Source: Melastoma dodecandrum (taxonomy: Eukaryota > Streptophyta > Magnoliopsida > Myrtales > Melastomataceae). Taken from it: a DNA stretch of 64,000 nt. The position numbers and the translations under genes are program-made. The stretch spans positions 3,080,001 through 3,144,000 of the forward strand of contig JARUPY010000434.1 of the NCBI GenBank assembly GCA_029817715.1, in the 5' to 3' direction. Position 1 is the stretch's first letter; the number at the start of each line of letters is the position of its first letter. The notes under the pieces are model-generated. The model was given only the letters and a program-made list of their open reading frames with translations. It had not been told where the DNA came from and did no database searches. This document shows positions 1 to 10,569 of the stretch, piece after piece.

Positions 1-96
1 TGAGTGCTGAGTTGGTGAGAGCGTAAGGTTATGTTGAGCGCTGGGTTGTTGGAGAGCATAGGTTGTCGTTGACACAAGACTGTTGTAGAGCATACG

Positions 97-1300
97 GTGG
101 AAGTGATGACGAATAGATTCCAATGTGGAATGATGTTTGAGGAGGCTCGTTCGGCTCGTTTAGGGCAGGAACTTGAAGAGTTGCATCGTCAAGTGCAGCA
201 GCTACAAACAAAAATGAGGCAACCCGAACTACAATCTCTTCGATATTACGAGAACAACGAAGAAAATCCGTTTATGGATGGATATGGGGACGAGGGGAGC
301 CCTAGGAGATCAATTCGTGATGAGGAGAGTCACAAGATGCAAATTCGAGAATGTCAAAATCTTGTTTACAGATAATCTAATTGTTTGGAATCCCTATTAT
401 GCAAGGAGACATTGCTTTTGCTAAAATGGGGGGATATGAAATAACTATAGTGGATACTACTACTAATTGATTGACGTGAAGAATTAAGCTGTTTAATTTA
501 TTCGGAGCTATTAGAGAGGGATTCACTTTTTGGGAATATGAGTCGACGATGCAATTATCAGGGGCGCGCTCTCCCAAGAACCTGTATTTCTCATTAATAT
601 GCGAGTAGACATTCCTCAGTTTGAGGGAAACATAGACCCAAAAGTGTTTCTCGATTGGCTTCATGCCATTGAGAGAGTATTCGACTATGAAGAGATTTCC
701 GAGGAAAGGCAAGTCAAGGTGGTAGCCCTTCGACTTCGAAAGTATGCAAGCTTTTGGTGGGGGAACTTGAATCAGCAGCGTAGTCGAGAAAGGAAAGAAA
801 AGATTCGCTCTTGGGACAAAATGAAAAGAGAGATGACGAAGAGGTTTCTTCTCGAGCGATATCGGCAAGACTTGTTCCTTAAATTGAACTCGCTTCAGCA
901 TTCTTCAAGTGTTTCTGAGTATACTCGCGAGTTCGAGCAATTGAAGCTTCAGTGTGATATAGTTGAACCCCCTATGCAAACCATTGCAAGGTATATTAAA
1001 TGGCTGAAAACCCATGTGGCGGATGCTGTTGAATTGCAGCCTTATTGGTGTTTCGCTAATGTATGCAATCTAGCCCACAAATATGAGAAGCAACAAGGTA
1101 GAAGAACGCTTGTTAGGCTAGCTGTGAGAAGCACTCCTTTCGGCAAAGGGAGTTTGTCCTCGAGAAGCCCAATCTCGAGTTATACCAATGATCAGGCCAA
1201 GGTTGAATTTCGGCCACTTCCAACATTGGTGTCTCGAGAAAGTGTTTCAAGTGCCAAGGCATTGGGCATATGGCTTCCGAGTGCCCAAATCGGCGAACTA
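97..1300 (+). pseudogene. gypsy gag (capsid and zinc knuckle), frameshifted
   Basis: The reading frame at 97-375 has a Gln-rich coiled N-terminus typical of gypsy Gag. The frame at 599-1381 holds the retrotransposon capsid fold: it starts with RVDIPQFEG, then FLDWLHAIERVFDY and an ALRLRKYASFWW stretch. A CCHC zinc knuckle (C-x2-C-x4-H-x4-C, CFKCQGIGHMASEC) lies at 1243-1284 in another frame than the capsid, so at least one frameshift separates capsid from nucleocapsid. The segment 376-598 between the two readable parts is broken. Gag packages the retrotransposon RNA; this copy cannot make a full protein. Confidence 0.85.
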
Positions 1301-1399
1301 TTACTATTATGGAGCTCTCGGAGGATGATTAGGTGTTCAATCAAGAAGGAGAACCCATCTGAGATATCTAGGAAGAGGTAGTTGAGGAATCCGATGAGG

Positions 1400-1810
1400 G
1401 CAAACTGTTGGCCATTCGAAAGCCCTTAACGCAAATGGGGTGCCCGAAGAATTTGATTAGTAGGAGAGGATCTTTCAGACCCGATGCACTGTGCAAGGAA
1501 AGATGGGTCACGTGATTGTTGATAGTGGGAGTTGCACGAATGTGGCTTCTCTACCATGGTCGAGAAACTTAAGTTATCGACTAGGCCACCCCGTGACCAT
1601 ATATTCTTCAAGGGTTGAGTAAAAAGAGCGCTCTCAGGGTGACTAAATAGGTGATGGTTTCTTTGATCTTTAGTCAGAGCTATAAGGACACGGTGACTTG
1701 CGATGTGGTTCCGATGGATGCATGTCACTTGTTATTGGGAAGGTCGTGGTAATATGATTGTCGAGCATACTATGATGGGTACATGATACATATTCCATAC
1801 TCTCGACTAG
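1400..1810 (+). pseudogene. gypsy aspartic protease, broken
   Basis: The catalytic loop reads DSGSCTNVAS from 1521. The downstream motif CDVVPMDACHLLLGR is readable at about 1699-1743 and marks the second half of the protease fold. Stops and frame changes lie between them, for example after the loop near 1618. The protease would cut the Gag-Pol polyprotein. It sits in the expected place between the zinc knuckle and the RT. Confidence 0.75.
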
Positions 1811-1984
1811 AAGAAGATTACCTTACTTCCCTTGACTACCCAAGCACTAGTCAAACCATGTCGAGATCAAACTCGAGACGACGGTTCGAAGTTTGTGGAG
1901 TTGGCTCGAGCTATTCGAGAGGAGAAGTACATATACATAATGTTATTTGAGGAAGGAAAGGAGCAGGCCACGACTATGCCCGCT

Positions 1985-2830
1985 CGAGTTTGAGCACTTT
2001 TACAAGAATTTGAGGATGTGTTTTCTAAGGAGATGTCAGGAGGACTTCCGCCGCTGAGGGACATACAACATCAGATCGATCTCATTCCTGGAGTGTCACT
2101 GCCTAATCGACCGGCGTATCAATGTAATCACGACGAGGCGAGAGAGTTGCAGCGACAGGTCCATGAGCTTATTGAACGAGGCTTTGGTTCGAGAGAGCTT
2201 TAGTGTGTGTTCTGTTCCCGCCATCTTGGTTCCCAAGAAGGATGGTTCATGGCGGATGTGTGTCCACAGTTGAGCAATCAATAAGATCACTGTCAAGTAT
2301 CGGTGATATGCTTGATGAGTTGCATGGGTCGTCAGTTTTCTCGAAGGTGGACCTTCGGAGTATATATCACCAGATCCGGATGAAGGAAGGAGACGACTGG
2401 AAGACGGCGTTCAAAACCAAATTCGGGATATATGAGTGGATGTTATGCCATTTGGTCTCTCGAAAACGCCGAGTACTTTCATGCGACTGATGAACCAGGT
2501 GTTTCATCCTTTTATCGGCAAATTCGTGATTGTTTATGTTGATATGATATTCTTGTATATAGCCGCAATGAGGAGGAACACATTAACCACGTTAGACAGT
2601 TGTTCGAGAAGTTGAGGGAGCAACGTCTATTTTGGAACAGCAAGAAATGCGAGTTCTCGACTTCTAAACTTATCTTTCTTGGATATGTCATCACGAGAGA
2701 AGGAATTCATGTGGATTACAGTGAAATTGCTTCTATTCGAAATTGGCCTATTTCTAAGACAGCTCATGTTGTCTGGAGCTTTCATGGCCTAACATCATTC
2801 TAACGGAGATTTATCAAGGACTTCAGTTCG
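1985..2830 (+). pseudogene. gypsy reverse transcriptase with broken YVDD site
   Basis: The RT starts with a [15 protein letters not shown] segment at about 2018, followed by an [14 protein letters not shown] block at about 2222-2265, then [19 protein letters not shown] at about 2338. The catalytic box at 2535-2548 reads Tyr-Val-Asp, then two extra bases, then Asp, so the two catalytic aspartates are in different frames. The thumb-connection region (RRFIKDFSSISTPM) follows near 2803. Several frameshifts and stops make it inactive. Confidence 0.88.
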
Positions 2831-2859
2831 ATTTCAACTCCAATGACGGAGTGTTTGAA

Positions 2860-3335
2860 GGGGACGACTTTCGAGTGAACTCCCGTGGCTCAATCTAGTT
2901 TCGAGTTGCTTAAGAGTCGTTTGTGCGAAGCACCTCTATTGGCACTCTCCGACTTCGAAAAGGTGCTTGAAGTCGAGTGTGACGCCTCAGGAGTAGGAAT
3001 TGGAGGCGTATTATTGCAAGAGGGTCTACCAGTTTCCTACTTAAACGAGAAGTTAAATGGATCTCAACTGAATTACTTGACCTTCGATAAGGTGTTTTAT
3101 GTTATCGTTCGTCCCCTCGAGACATGGAGTAATTATTTGATGCCCAAGGAGTTTGTTCTTCATATTGATCATATGTCATTAAAGCATATCAATGGGTAGG
3201 CGAAGCTTAATCGACGACATGCAAAGTGGGTAGAATTTCTCCAATCATTTACTTTCGTCTTGAGCAATAAGTCGGGAGTGAAGAATGTCGTAACAGACGC
3301 ATTGTCGAGAATGTCAACTCTTATGGCAAGACTGG
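2860..3335 (+). pseudogene. gypsy RNase H domain, partly open
   Basis: An open stretch at 2885-3199 contains the RNase H start [18 protein letters not shown] and the FVLHIDHMSLKHI segment, where functional copies have an HTD motif. The family motif HTD is changed to HID here. A stop follows at 3197, and reading resumes with KLNRRHAKWVEFLQ and a degenerate DALSR-like end at about 3296. RNase H removes the RNA strand during reverse transcription. Confidence 0.82.
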
Positions 3336-3479
3336 AATCTAAGTTGATTGGATTGAGATATTGAAAAGAGTTGTACTCTAGTGATGCAGACTTGGGGAAG
3401 TATATAATGAATGTCTCGAGAAGCCTATTCTTACAATTTGTCTGATGGTTTCTTTTTAGATGCGTTAAGTTATGCATTC

Positions 3480-4244
3480 ATCGAAGTTCCATTAGAGAGC
3501 ATCTTATTCGAGACGTACAGGGAGGAAGACTCATTGGTCACTTAGGAGTTGGGAAAACTCTCGAGATGCTTAAGAAGCATTTCTACTGGCCTCGAATGGC
3601 TAAGGACGTATTCAAGTTAGTTCGACGTTGCGCAACCTGTCAACGCGTGAAGAGTCATGTCCAGCCCCAAGGTCTCTATACATCATTACATGTTGCTGAA
3701 CATCCGTGGGAGCATGTGAGCATGGATTTCGACCTTGGATTGCCTTAAGCCCAACGACAGAAGGACTCGATCATGGTTGTTGTGGATCGCTTCTCAAAGA
3801 TGGCTCCCTTTATTGTTGGCAAGAAGACATATGATGCTTCTCACATAGTAGATCATTATTTCCGAGAGATATTTCGTCTACATGGAGTTCCATTATCGAT
3901 AGTGTCGGATCGAGATGCCAAGTTGTTGAGTTACTTCTGTAAGACGCTTTGGCACGAACTCGGGACAAAGCTATTGTTCAGCACCGCTTGTGATCCGTAG
4001 ATAGCTGAGCAAACTGAGGTCGTGAACAGGAGGACGATGGGAAGCCGACTTCGAGCTATGGTGCCAAGTAATCAAAAGGATTGGGATATCAAACTCGCAC
4101 AAGCTAAGTTCGCATATAATCGAGCCCCTCATTCGACTACTCTAGCTACACCGTTCGAAGTGGTGTATGGTGTCAACCCGAGGATCCCGTCGAGTTGCTA
4201 CCGATGCCTAGTAAGGGTACTCTCGAGAAGGATGCGGTTCCACA
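3480..4244 (+). pseudogene. gypsy integrase (zinc finger and DDE core), broken
   Basis: The zinc-binding part is seen as GHLGVGKTLEML with the CATCQRVK pair at about 3630, giving an HHCC-type finger. The core has an Asp in VSMDF (3718-3732), an Asp in IVSDRD (about 3900), and the Glu in the QTEVVNR segment at about 4009-4029. All three DDE residues can be traced, but a stop before DSIMVV (near 3746) and another near 3998 break the frame. The downstream part ends at VELLPMPSKGTLEKDAV (about 4185-4240), after which homology to relic 2 is lost. Confidence 0.85.
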
Positions 4245-5929
4245 GACGGGGTTAGCAAAAATGTTATGTATATTCACAACACCCACTCTAGCAAACACAT
4301 GCGTCGTTCGGGTCCTAGAGACCAAAACATATTTCTTCCAGTTTTTGAAAGTGGTTTACAAGCATTATAACTCGACATCCCTTAACCAGCCAACACAAGA
4401 GCACAAACATAAACATATGTAATGCATCAAACATAAACATATGTAACGCATCAATCACCAACATATGCAATGTATGCTATGATATGCGATGCAACTTCAG
4501 TCATGCTCTCCTCTGTCGCATTGTACGGCACTCCTCAACAGTGTAGGTCAATGCGCGGTGGATCAAACCGAACATAATTGTCATCTCAAGGCCTGAAACA
4601 TTGTATTTCAAGGCTGAACACCCCACTGTACTCCTCCGTTCGCACGACCGCCCTCCTCACCGTGGCAGGCCTAAAACGGGCTCTTCCGGTCTTTACCGGA
4701 TATCATATGCATAACTAAGCCACAGAGTTTGTGCTCAATATGACCCGTGCTTGGTTCATACTGTTATGTATGCATACCCTCAAAGTCACGAGGCTCACAC
4801 TCATTTAAGCCCGTGCTCGGTTCACACGTTATGCACATGCCACTGAATAATGCAACTCACATATATTTCACATGAGTACGCTTCACAAAGTTCACACATG
4901 CCAATACAGCTTCACACATATCATCTGACACTCATCCGTACATGTCAAGACAGATTCAGAAGTCATTCGACACACATCCGCGCATGTCAAGACGCAACTG
5001 TACATGTCAGAACCTATTCTGCACATCTCCAGACCACTATCCGTACATGTCAACATGTTCAAACATATCTAAACACACATCCTTATATGTCCACGAAGTT
5101 CAACGCATCACAACAAGTTCTCATACCTCACGACTCACTTTGTGCACACCAACAAACCAACATCGCACAAGATCCACAACACAACACATTTCACCCATTA
5201 ACAAGTCATCGCTCATATGAGACAATAATATGGCCGATTCTAACTATAAGATGCCTTCGGGCCATCGCTCGATATTAAAAAGTCATCGCTCATGAGGGAA
5301 TGGGTCTGAATCATACCTCGTACCGTCGCCATCCATTTCCCTTTTCAATTTCGAGCTAACCGAACTTCGAATCCGCCTCAGAGCCACCTTTTCAAGAACT
5401 TCGCCGACTCCCTTCTTCTTCTCCCTTTTGATTGTCCTTCTTCTTCTTCTTTTGTCTTTCCTTCCCCCCGACACTCTTCTTACTCCATAGGATGTGTAGA
5501 TTTTTATTTTGGGGATTTGGGGAAATTGTGTGTGGAGGACCCTTCCCCTTCCACATAATAAAAATTACTTATATTAATTAATTAATCTCGAAGGTTGTAC
5601 ATGTCACCAATAATCCCCAGTTACATTTCACTAAGCCATAAGCTTAACTACTCACATACACCTACACACATTATCGTCTAATATATGCAAATGCTCCTCG
5701 AAATCAAATATCGATGTGAATGAGTCCAGGCATCCTCTTTCTCTCGCCTTAGTATTAAACATCGGTAGCACTTCTCATATATCATCCATCGATGTGTTTA
5801 TCCCGCCTAACGAAACGACATACAACTTATAACACGCCTCGTACAACAAGCAACACACAAAGTAGCACATACAAAGTCCATAACCATAATGTCATGCCAC
5901 GGGCACGTACAAAATGAGGTCATTACATG
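4245..5929. other. non-coding stretch between the two gypsy relics
   Basis: No gene is visible. It holds two near-identical 26-28 bp units with an ACATAAACATATGTAA core at 4405-4455, a loose repeat around CATCCGTACATGTCAAGA (4933, 4975, 5039 and weaker copies, spacing about 41) and a pyrimidine-rich run at 5400-5475. Seen from the - strand the part around 5280-5560 resembles an LTR leader (basic, purine-rich, low coding potential), but I could not find a partner LTR. Confidence 0.5.
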
Positions 5930-6765
5930 CTTTCAAAGGAGATGCCAGGTGCACTTCCACCCTGGAGGGATATTCAACAGCAAATCGACCTCATCCTAGG
6001 AGTGTCGTTGCCCAACTGTCCAGCTTATCGATGCAACCTGGACGAGGCGAGAGAACTGTAACATCAAGTTGAAGAGCTCATTAAACGTGGTTTTGTTCAC
6101 GAGAGCCTTAGCCCCTGTTATGTCCCTACGATCCTTGTTCCCAAGGAGGATGGTTGGTGGCGAATGTGCATCGACAGTCGTGCGATCAACCGAATCACCA
6201 TCAAGTACATGTTTGTTATTCCTTGACTTGATGATATGGATCAAATTTGTTTTCAAAGGTAGACTTGAGAAGCGGTTATCATCATATCCGAATGAGAGAA
6301 GGAGTCGAGTGGAAGATTGTGTTCAAGACTAAGTTTGGTCTCTACGAGTATATGGTCATGCCATTCGAACTCTCGAACGCACCACTACCTTCATGCAACT
6401 GATGGATCAAGTATTTCGACCTTTCGTTGGAAAGTTTGTTATCGTCTATTTAGATTACATTCTTGGTATAGTCGCTGCGAAAGAGAGCACCTAGATCAAC
6501 TCCGACAATTGTTTGAGAAGTTGAGAGAGTAGCGATTCTTGGAAACAACAAGAAGTGTGAGTTCATGACATCGACCTTAGTCTTTTTAGGCTTTGTGGTG
6601 TCGGGAAAAGGCATTCGGGTCGATGAAGGTAAGGTCCATGCTATTTGGGATTGGGTTACACCCAAGTTAGCTCACGACGTGTAGTGTATCCATGGACTTG
6701 CCTCATTCTATCAGGGATTTATCAAGGATTTCAGCACTATTGCAGCCCCTATGATTGAGTGATTG
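5930..6765 (+). pseudogene. gypsy reverse transcriptase with YLDY in place of YxDD
   Basis: The blocks match relic 1: PPWRDIQQQIDLILGVSLPN, then [20 protein letters not shown] at about 6131-6190, then RLDDM near 6226, and the FVIVYLDYIL segment. The active site at 6447-6458 reads Tyr-Leu-Asp-Tyr, so the second catalytic aspartate is lost. Stops occur at about 6058, 6223 and 6529. The polymerase cannot be active. Confidence 0.85.
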
Positions 6766-7250
6766 TAAGTATCGACATTTGAGTGGTCGACAACAGCCCA
6801 GTTGAAGTTCGATCAACTCAAGCGTCGCTTAAGCGAAGCACCCATGTTAGCTCTTCCCGATTTTCAGAAGGTATTTGAAGTTGAGTGTGATGCCTCTGGA
6901 ATTGGTATTGGCGGAGTACTTTTACAAGAGGGATGACCGATCGCCTACTTCAGCGAGAAGTTGTGAGGTGCTCGACTAAACTACCTTACGTACGACAAGG
7001 AGTTCTACTCGATTGTTCGAGCCTTGGAGTTGTGGATCCACAGCCTACTTCCAAGAGAGTTTGTCCTTCACACTGATCCCAAAGCGTTGAAGTACATTAG
7101 TGGACACACAAAACTTAATCAAAGACATGCAAAGTGGGTGGAGTTTCTTCAGCCCTTCACGTTGGTGTTAAAGCATAAGTCGGGTGTGAAGAACGCCGTA
7201 GCAGATGCGTTGTTGAGGAAGTCGAGTCTGGTGGATAGAATAGAGTAAAA
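6766..7250 (+). pseudogene. gypsy RNase H domain
   Basis: The reading [18 protein letters not shown] is at about 6880, interrupted by stops at 6934 and 6964, then LNYLTYDKEFYSIVRALELW, and the intact HTDPKALKYI motif at about 7072. The end shows the HKSGVKNAVADAL segment at about 7172-7212. The second half (7024-7248) is open. The module is better kept than in relic 1 but is not connected to an open RT. Confidence 0.82.
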
Positions 7251-7374
7251 AGTTATCGGGTTTGAGTTGCTAAAGGAGTTGTACACAACTGACTTAGACT
7301 TTGGAGAAGTATACAAGGCTTGTGTGGAGAAAGCCCAGGATCCTTACAAGCTGGTCAACGAATTCCTATTTCGA

Positions 7375-8294
7375 GAGGTTAAGTTGTGCATCCAATGGAG
7401 TTCTATCAAAGAGTTGTTGATTCGAGAGGTACATGGAGGAGGACATGCATGACACTTTGGAGTCCGAAAAACTCTCTAGATGTTACAAGAGCATTTCTAT
7501 CGGCCGAAGATGGCTAAGGACATCAATCAGATGATGTGATGGTGCGCTACGTATCAACGAGCGAAGAGTCGTGTCAAACCACAAGGTCTGTACACACCGT
7601 TGCCAGTTGTTGATCGTCCTTGGGAGCACGTGAGCATGTATTTCGTCCTAGGATTGCTCACACCCAACGAAAAAAGGACTCAATCATGGTAGTCATGGAT
7701 TGATTCTCGAAGATGGCTCATTTTATTCCCTGCAGGAAGACAGACGATGCCTCACACATTGTGAACTGAACTATGGGAGCAATACTCCGTATAATGGTGT
7801 CCAAGAACTAAAATGATTGGGGTATCAAGCTCGCCCAAGCTGAGTTCGCTTATAATCGAGCCCCACTTTCAACAACTCAGGCATTCGACGTAGCGTATAG
7901 AATTAACATTGATGATTCCGGTTGAGCTTTTATCGTAGCCTCGGGAAGGTTTGATCCGCAAGAACGCATTTCGACGAGCTAAAGAGACGTTGAAGTTGCA
8001 CCAGAAGGTTTACACCCTTATTCAGCACCCAGAATGAGAAGTACCAGGTCAAGGCTAATCGAGGACTGCGGGAGAAAGTTTTCAACCAGGCGACTTGGTG
8101 TAGATTCTTCTGCGAAAAGAGCGATTTCCTGCGTCATTGAGAGAGACAACAACAATGTCTACAAGATCGACTTACGTGGAGGGAATGGAATCTCGGCAAC
8201 TTTCAATGCCTCGGATCTTGTGTCGTATGAAGATGATGATGAACCCATAGATATTATGACAAATCTTCTTCAGCAAAGGGAGGATGATGCGTAA
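7375..8294 (+). pseudogene. gypsy integrase lacking two catalytic residues, and pol C-terminus
   Basis: The zinc finger is degenerate: CATYQRAK replaces CxxCQR, so a zinc ligand is lost. PWEHVSMYF at about 7620 replaces the Asp of the VSMDF motif by Tyr. At about 7765 the sequence jumps from DASHIVN straight to TMGAILRIMV; compared with relic 1 about 170-180 bp are missing, which removes the second Asp and the Glu of the DDE triad. The C-terminal open part at 8034-8294 reads YKIDLRGGNGISATFNASDL, the usual gypsy integrase tail. This integrase cannot have worked. Confidence 0.85.
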
Positions 8295-9137
8295 CGGATG
8301 GACCTGAGCGACAAGCATTGTGTTAGTGTCGCCCTGATTGTGTCGACTACGCGACAAGCTGTTTTCGCGCTACTAGAGTGGATGGATCGAGCGATGAGCG
8401 AAGGAGCGACGCTTTAAGGCGACGTGAAGCTGTTGGGCGAACGAAAGCTTGTCGAAGCGAATGAAACCTGAAGCGGCCGGAGCCCAAGAGATGGTTACGA
8501 TTTAACAAATCAGGTCTGATAACTTGCAGCCCAAGGGACGCGCCTGCTCCACCAACCTTTGTAGACTTTGTCAGGAAATAATATATTTTCCCTTCCTTAT
8601 CCTCATATTTTATTCCTTATCTTTTATTTTGTTTCATCTATTATCTTTTTTTGGGCAGCCTATATATGCCCTTGCCCAATATTCCTTGGGGACAACTTAT
8701 CTTGAATTCAGAATTAAACCCTATAAACTCTTTGAGTCTCTCTTTTCTCTTAATCACTCAGTGGATTTCGTGTGTGGCGAGATTACTCGAACGTCCATTA
8801 TATCAACAGTGCAAAGCTGTATCCAGTCATGGTGTCGTTCAACCCCGAGTCCAAATATGGTGTTGTTGTTGTTGTTGTTGTATCCATACACGGTCCGGGC
8901 AGGGCACGTTCATTCTTCGGTGGTGGTTTGGCTTGTGTCCGAAGGTTGGCGCGTCATTGTCTTTAATTACTTGTTTATCACCTTCACCAGTCCACATTCA
9001 CCATCGTGGCTCATTCTGTGGTTGAGCAAATGGACCATCATACCTCGTCCCCCATTAGTATTTCTTCACAAATTATGATCCATGAAATGTCTATAAGATT
9101 TTGATTTTTCCCCTCTACTACTCCAATCTGTTAAGGA
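8295..9137 (+). other. probable 3' LTR region of gypsy relic 2
   Basis: This follows the pol end directly. It has a TATA box (8661-8667), a downstream CT-rich leader, and a (TTG) run at about 8863-8880, all usual in plant LTRs. Possible LTR ends are TGAT at 8517 and CA at 9069-9070, but no partner LTR exists in the window to confirm them. No gene is seen; the reading frames here are chance ones. Confidence 0.4.
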
Positions 9138-9770
9138 TTGTACGACATTAAGAAGTTTCATGGAACTTCTTTATGGAACTTTCAAACAAGCCTTCGTTCT
9201 TATACTAATGGCAGAGCCTTTGTTATTGTCAACAAATTTAACCGAACCTCCGCTCTGTTGAATGAGCTTCGAAATTTTGGATGGATCTCTGTTATGTGTA
9301 TAGAGCAGCCATTGTCCAGATACTTGTCGCTTTTTGTAGCTTCTATTCGAAGACAAAATTGACTTTTTGTAGCTTCTTACAGACACATTAGTACTTCTTC
9401 TTCCTCATCATCAAAATCAAGAAGATTTGGACAAGCAAGCACAACATTCTTCGTTTTAGAAGAATGTTATGTTGTGTCCTTTCTTCTTACATTCAAAGCA
9501 TACGACCTATTTTAGATAAATTTGCTTATCATGATTTTAACTTCTTTTATTGAAGCGTTTTTTGGAGGTGAATCGCTGAAGGCGTTTTGTTATCATAGTG
9601 AGTTCATCATCCAAATCAACTTTTGCTCCAAAAGCTACCGAGGCTCCTTTCATATCCAAATTTGAGGTTCTCTCCATCTCGTATGACATTAAGGAGCTTA
9701 TTAGTTGATTTAATCGAAGAGTAGAAAGATGCTTAGCTTTCTCTACAGTCGTGTCTTGGCTTACCATGAT
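9138..9770 (-). pseudogene. Ty1/copia gag-protease relic
   Basis: Read on the - strand from 9767, the frame contains LRLNQLISSLMSYEMER and DLDDELTMITKRLQRF, which is the C-terminal part of copia Gag. A zinc knuckle CFECKKKGHNITF lies at 9500-9462 with the last Cys missing. Next comes an acidic patch, and then the protease start in two frames: YLDNGCSIHITE (catalytic DSG changed to DNG) followed by DPSKISKLIQQSGGSVKF. Gag and protease are in the right order, with frameshifts between. Integrase and RT are not seen. Confidence 0.78.
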
Positions 9771-9821
9771 TTTGGCAAAATACGTAGAAATTTCTTACTA
9801 ATTCATAATTAATATAATGAT

Positions 9822-10566
9822 AAATTATTAAATATATCTTGAATTTAATTTCTTTTTTTCCAATATATCTTATACTTCAAAACATATCATCATATATCCT
9901 CAACTTTAGATGTTACATCACGTTTATCCAGCATCAACCACAAGCATTAACGGATTAACTCCGTTTATCCTCCTCAACTTTAGTTGTTACATCGCACCAA
10001 CGTGGTATTAACTCCATTTCTCCTGATAAAATTTGTTGGTCATTAACTGCAACGTGGCATCCAATCGTTAAATGCATTAAAAAGTTAGAAATGAACTTCA
10101 GAAATCACATCAAGTACATCAAATGGAAGATGAAAGAGGGGTGGAGGGGAGGAGTGCAGGCAGAATGAGTTTTGAGAGGTGTGGCCAAATGAGTTGACAG
10201 GTGTAGGGATGGTGTGCATAGGAGTGCAGAGAATGATGTGAGGGGAAGGGTGCGGGGAAGGGGCATGGGACGATCAGGATAAATGTGATGTAATGTTTAA
10301 AGTTGATGATATATGATAACATGTTTCCAAGTATATGATAGATTAGAAAAAAGTTCAAGATATATTTGATAGTTTGGCCCAAAATTTTTTATCAAGAGAT
10401 ATAGAATTAATTCTACATTGGTGTCACCTAATACTCCGTTGGTGCTTGTGGCTGGTGGAGGATAAACGTGATGTAACGTCTAAAGTTGATGATATATGAT
10501 GAAATTTTTTAAAGTATAGGATAGATTGGAAAAAGTCATTAAGTTCATGATATATTTGATAATTTG
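9822..10566. mobile_element. small inverted-repeat (MITE-like) element with three terminal repeats
   Basis: The left arm (9822-9950) is an imperfect reverse complement of the right arm (10442-10566); both share ATATATCNTGAAnTTAAT, the block GTTACATCACGTTTATCC and CCACAAGCA. A further copy in the same orientation as the right arm lies at 10276-10378 and ends in the same way (GTTTGGCC against ATTTGGC). No transposase is encoded. The family could not be named, and a clear target duplication was not found. Confidence 0.65.
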
Positions 10567-10569
10567 GCA

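Larger units (their letters stand above)
97..4244 (+). mobile_element. Ty3/gypsy LTR retrotransposon relic 1 (gag-pol, decayed)
   Basis: The modules run in Ty3/gypsy order: gag, aspartic protease, reverse transcriptase, RNase H, integrase. Each is recognisable but cut by stops and frameshifts, so the element is dead. Recognisable pol stops at about 4244, just after the integrase core. No LTR could be matched on either side, and the left end may lie outside the window. The second relic at 5930-8294 is clearly related along its whole length, so both come from one family. I could not find a chromodomain, and the exact lineage is left open. Confidence 0.9.
5930..8294 (+). mobile_element. Ty3/gypsy relic 2, 5'-truncated, same family as relic 1
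   Basis: Homology to relic 1 starts abruptly at the first residues of the RT (LSKEMPGALPP at about 5930) and runs through RNase H and integrase to the pol end at 8294. Gag and protease are absent. The copy carries in-frame stops, a damaged RT active site and an internal deletion in the integrase core. An LTR-like stretch with a TATA box follows, which would be its 3' end. Confidence 0.87.

Noticed and set aside
5283..5474. Basic Arg/Lys-rich - strand frame
   Set aside because: It comes from a pyrimidine-rich run and has low complexity, with no gene context.
1..8294. Integrated pararetrovirus instead of a retrotransposon
   Set aside because: A DDE integrase follows RNase H and no movement protein is seen, which fits Ty3/gypsy.
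8524..9078. 184-codon + strand frame after gypsy relic 2
   Set aside because: The hydrophobic peptide reflects T-rich LTR sequence and a TTG run; TATA and leader features fit an LTR better.
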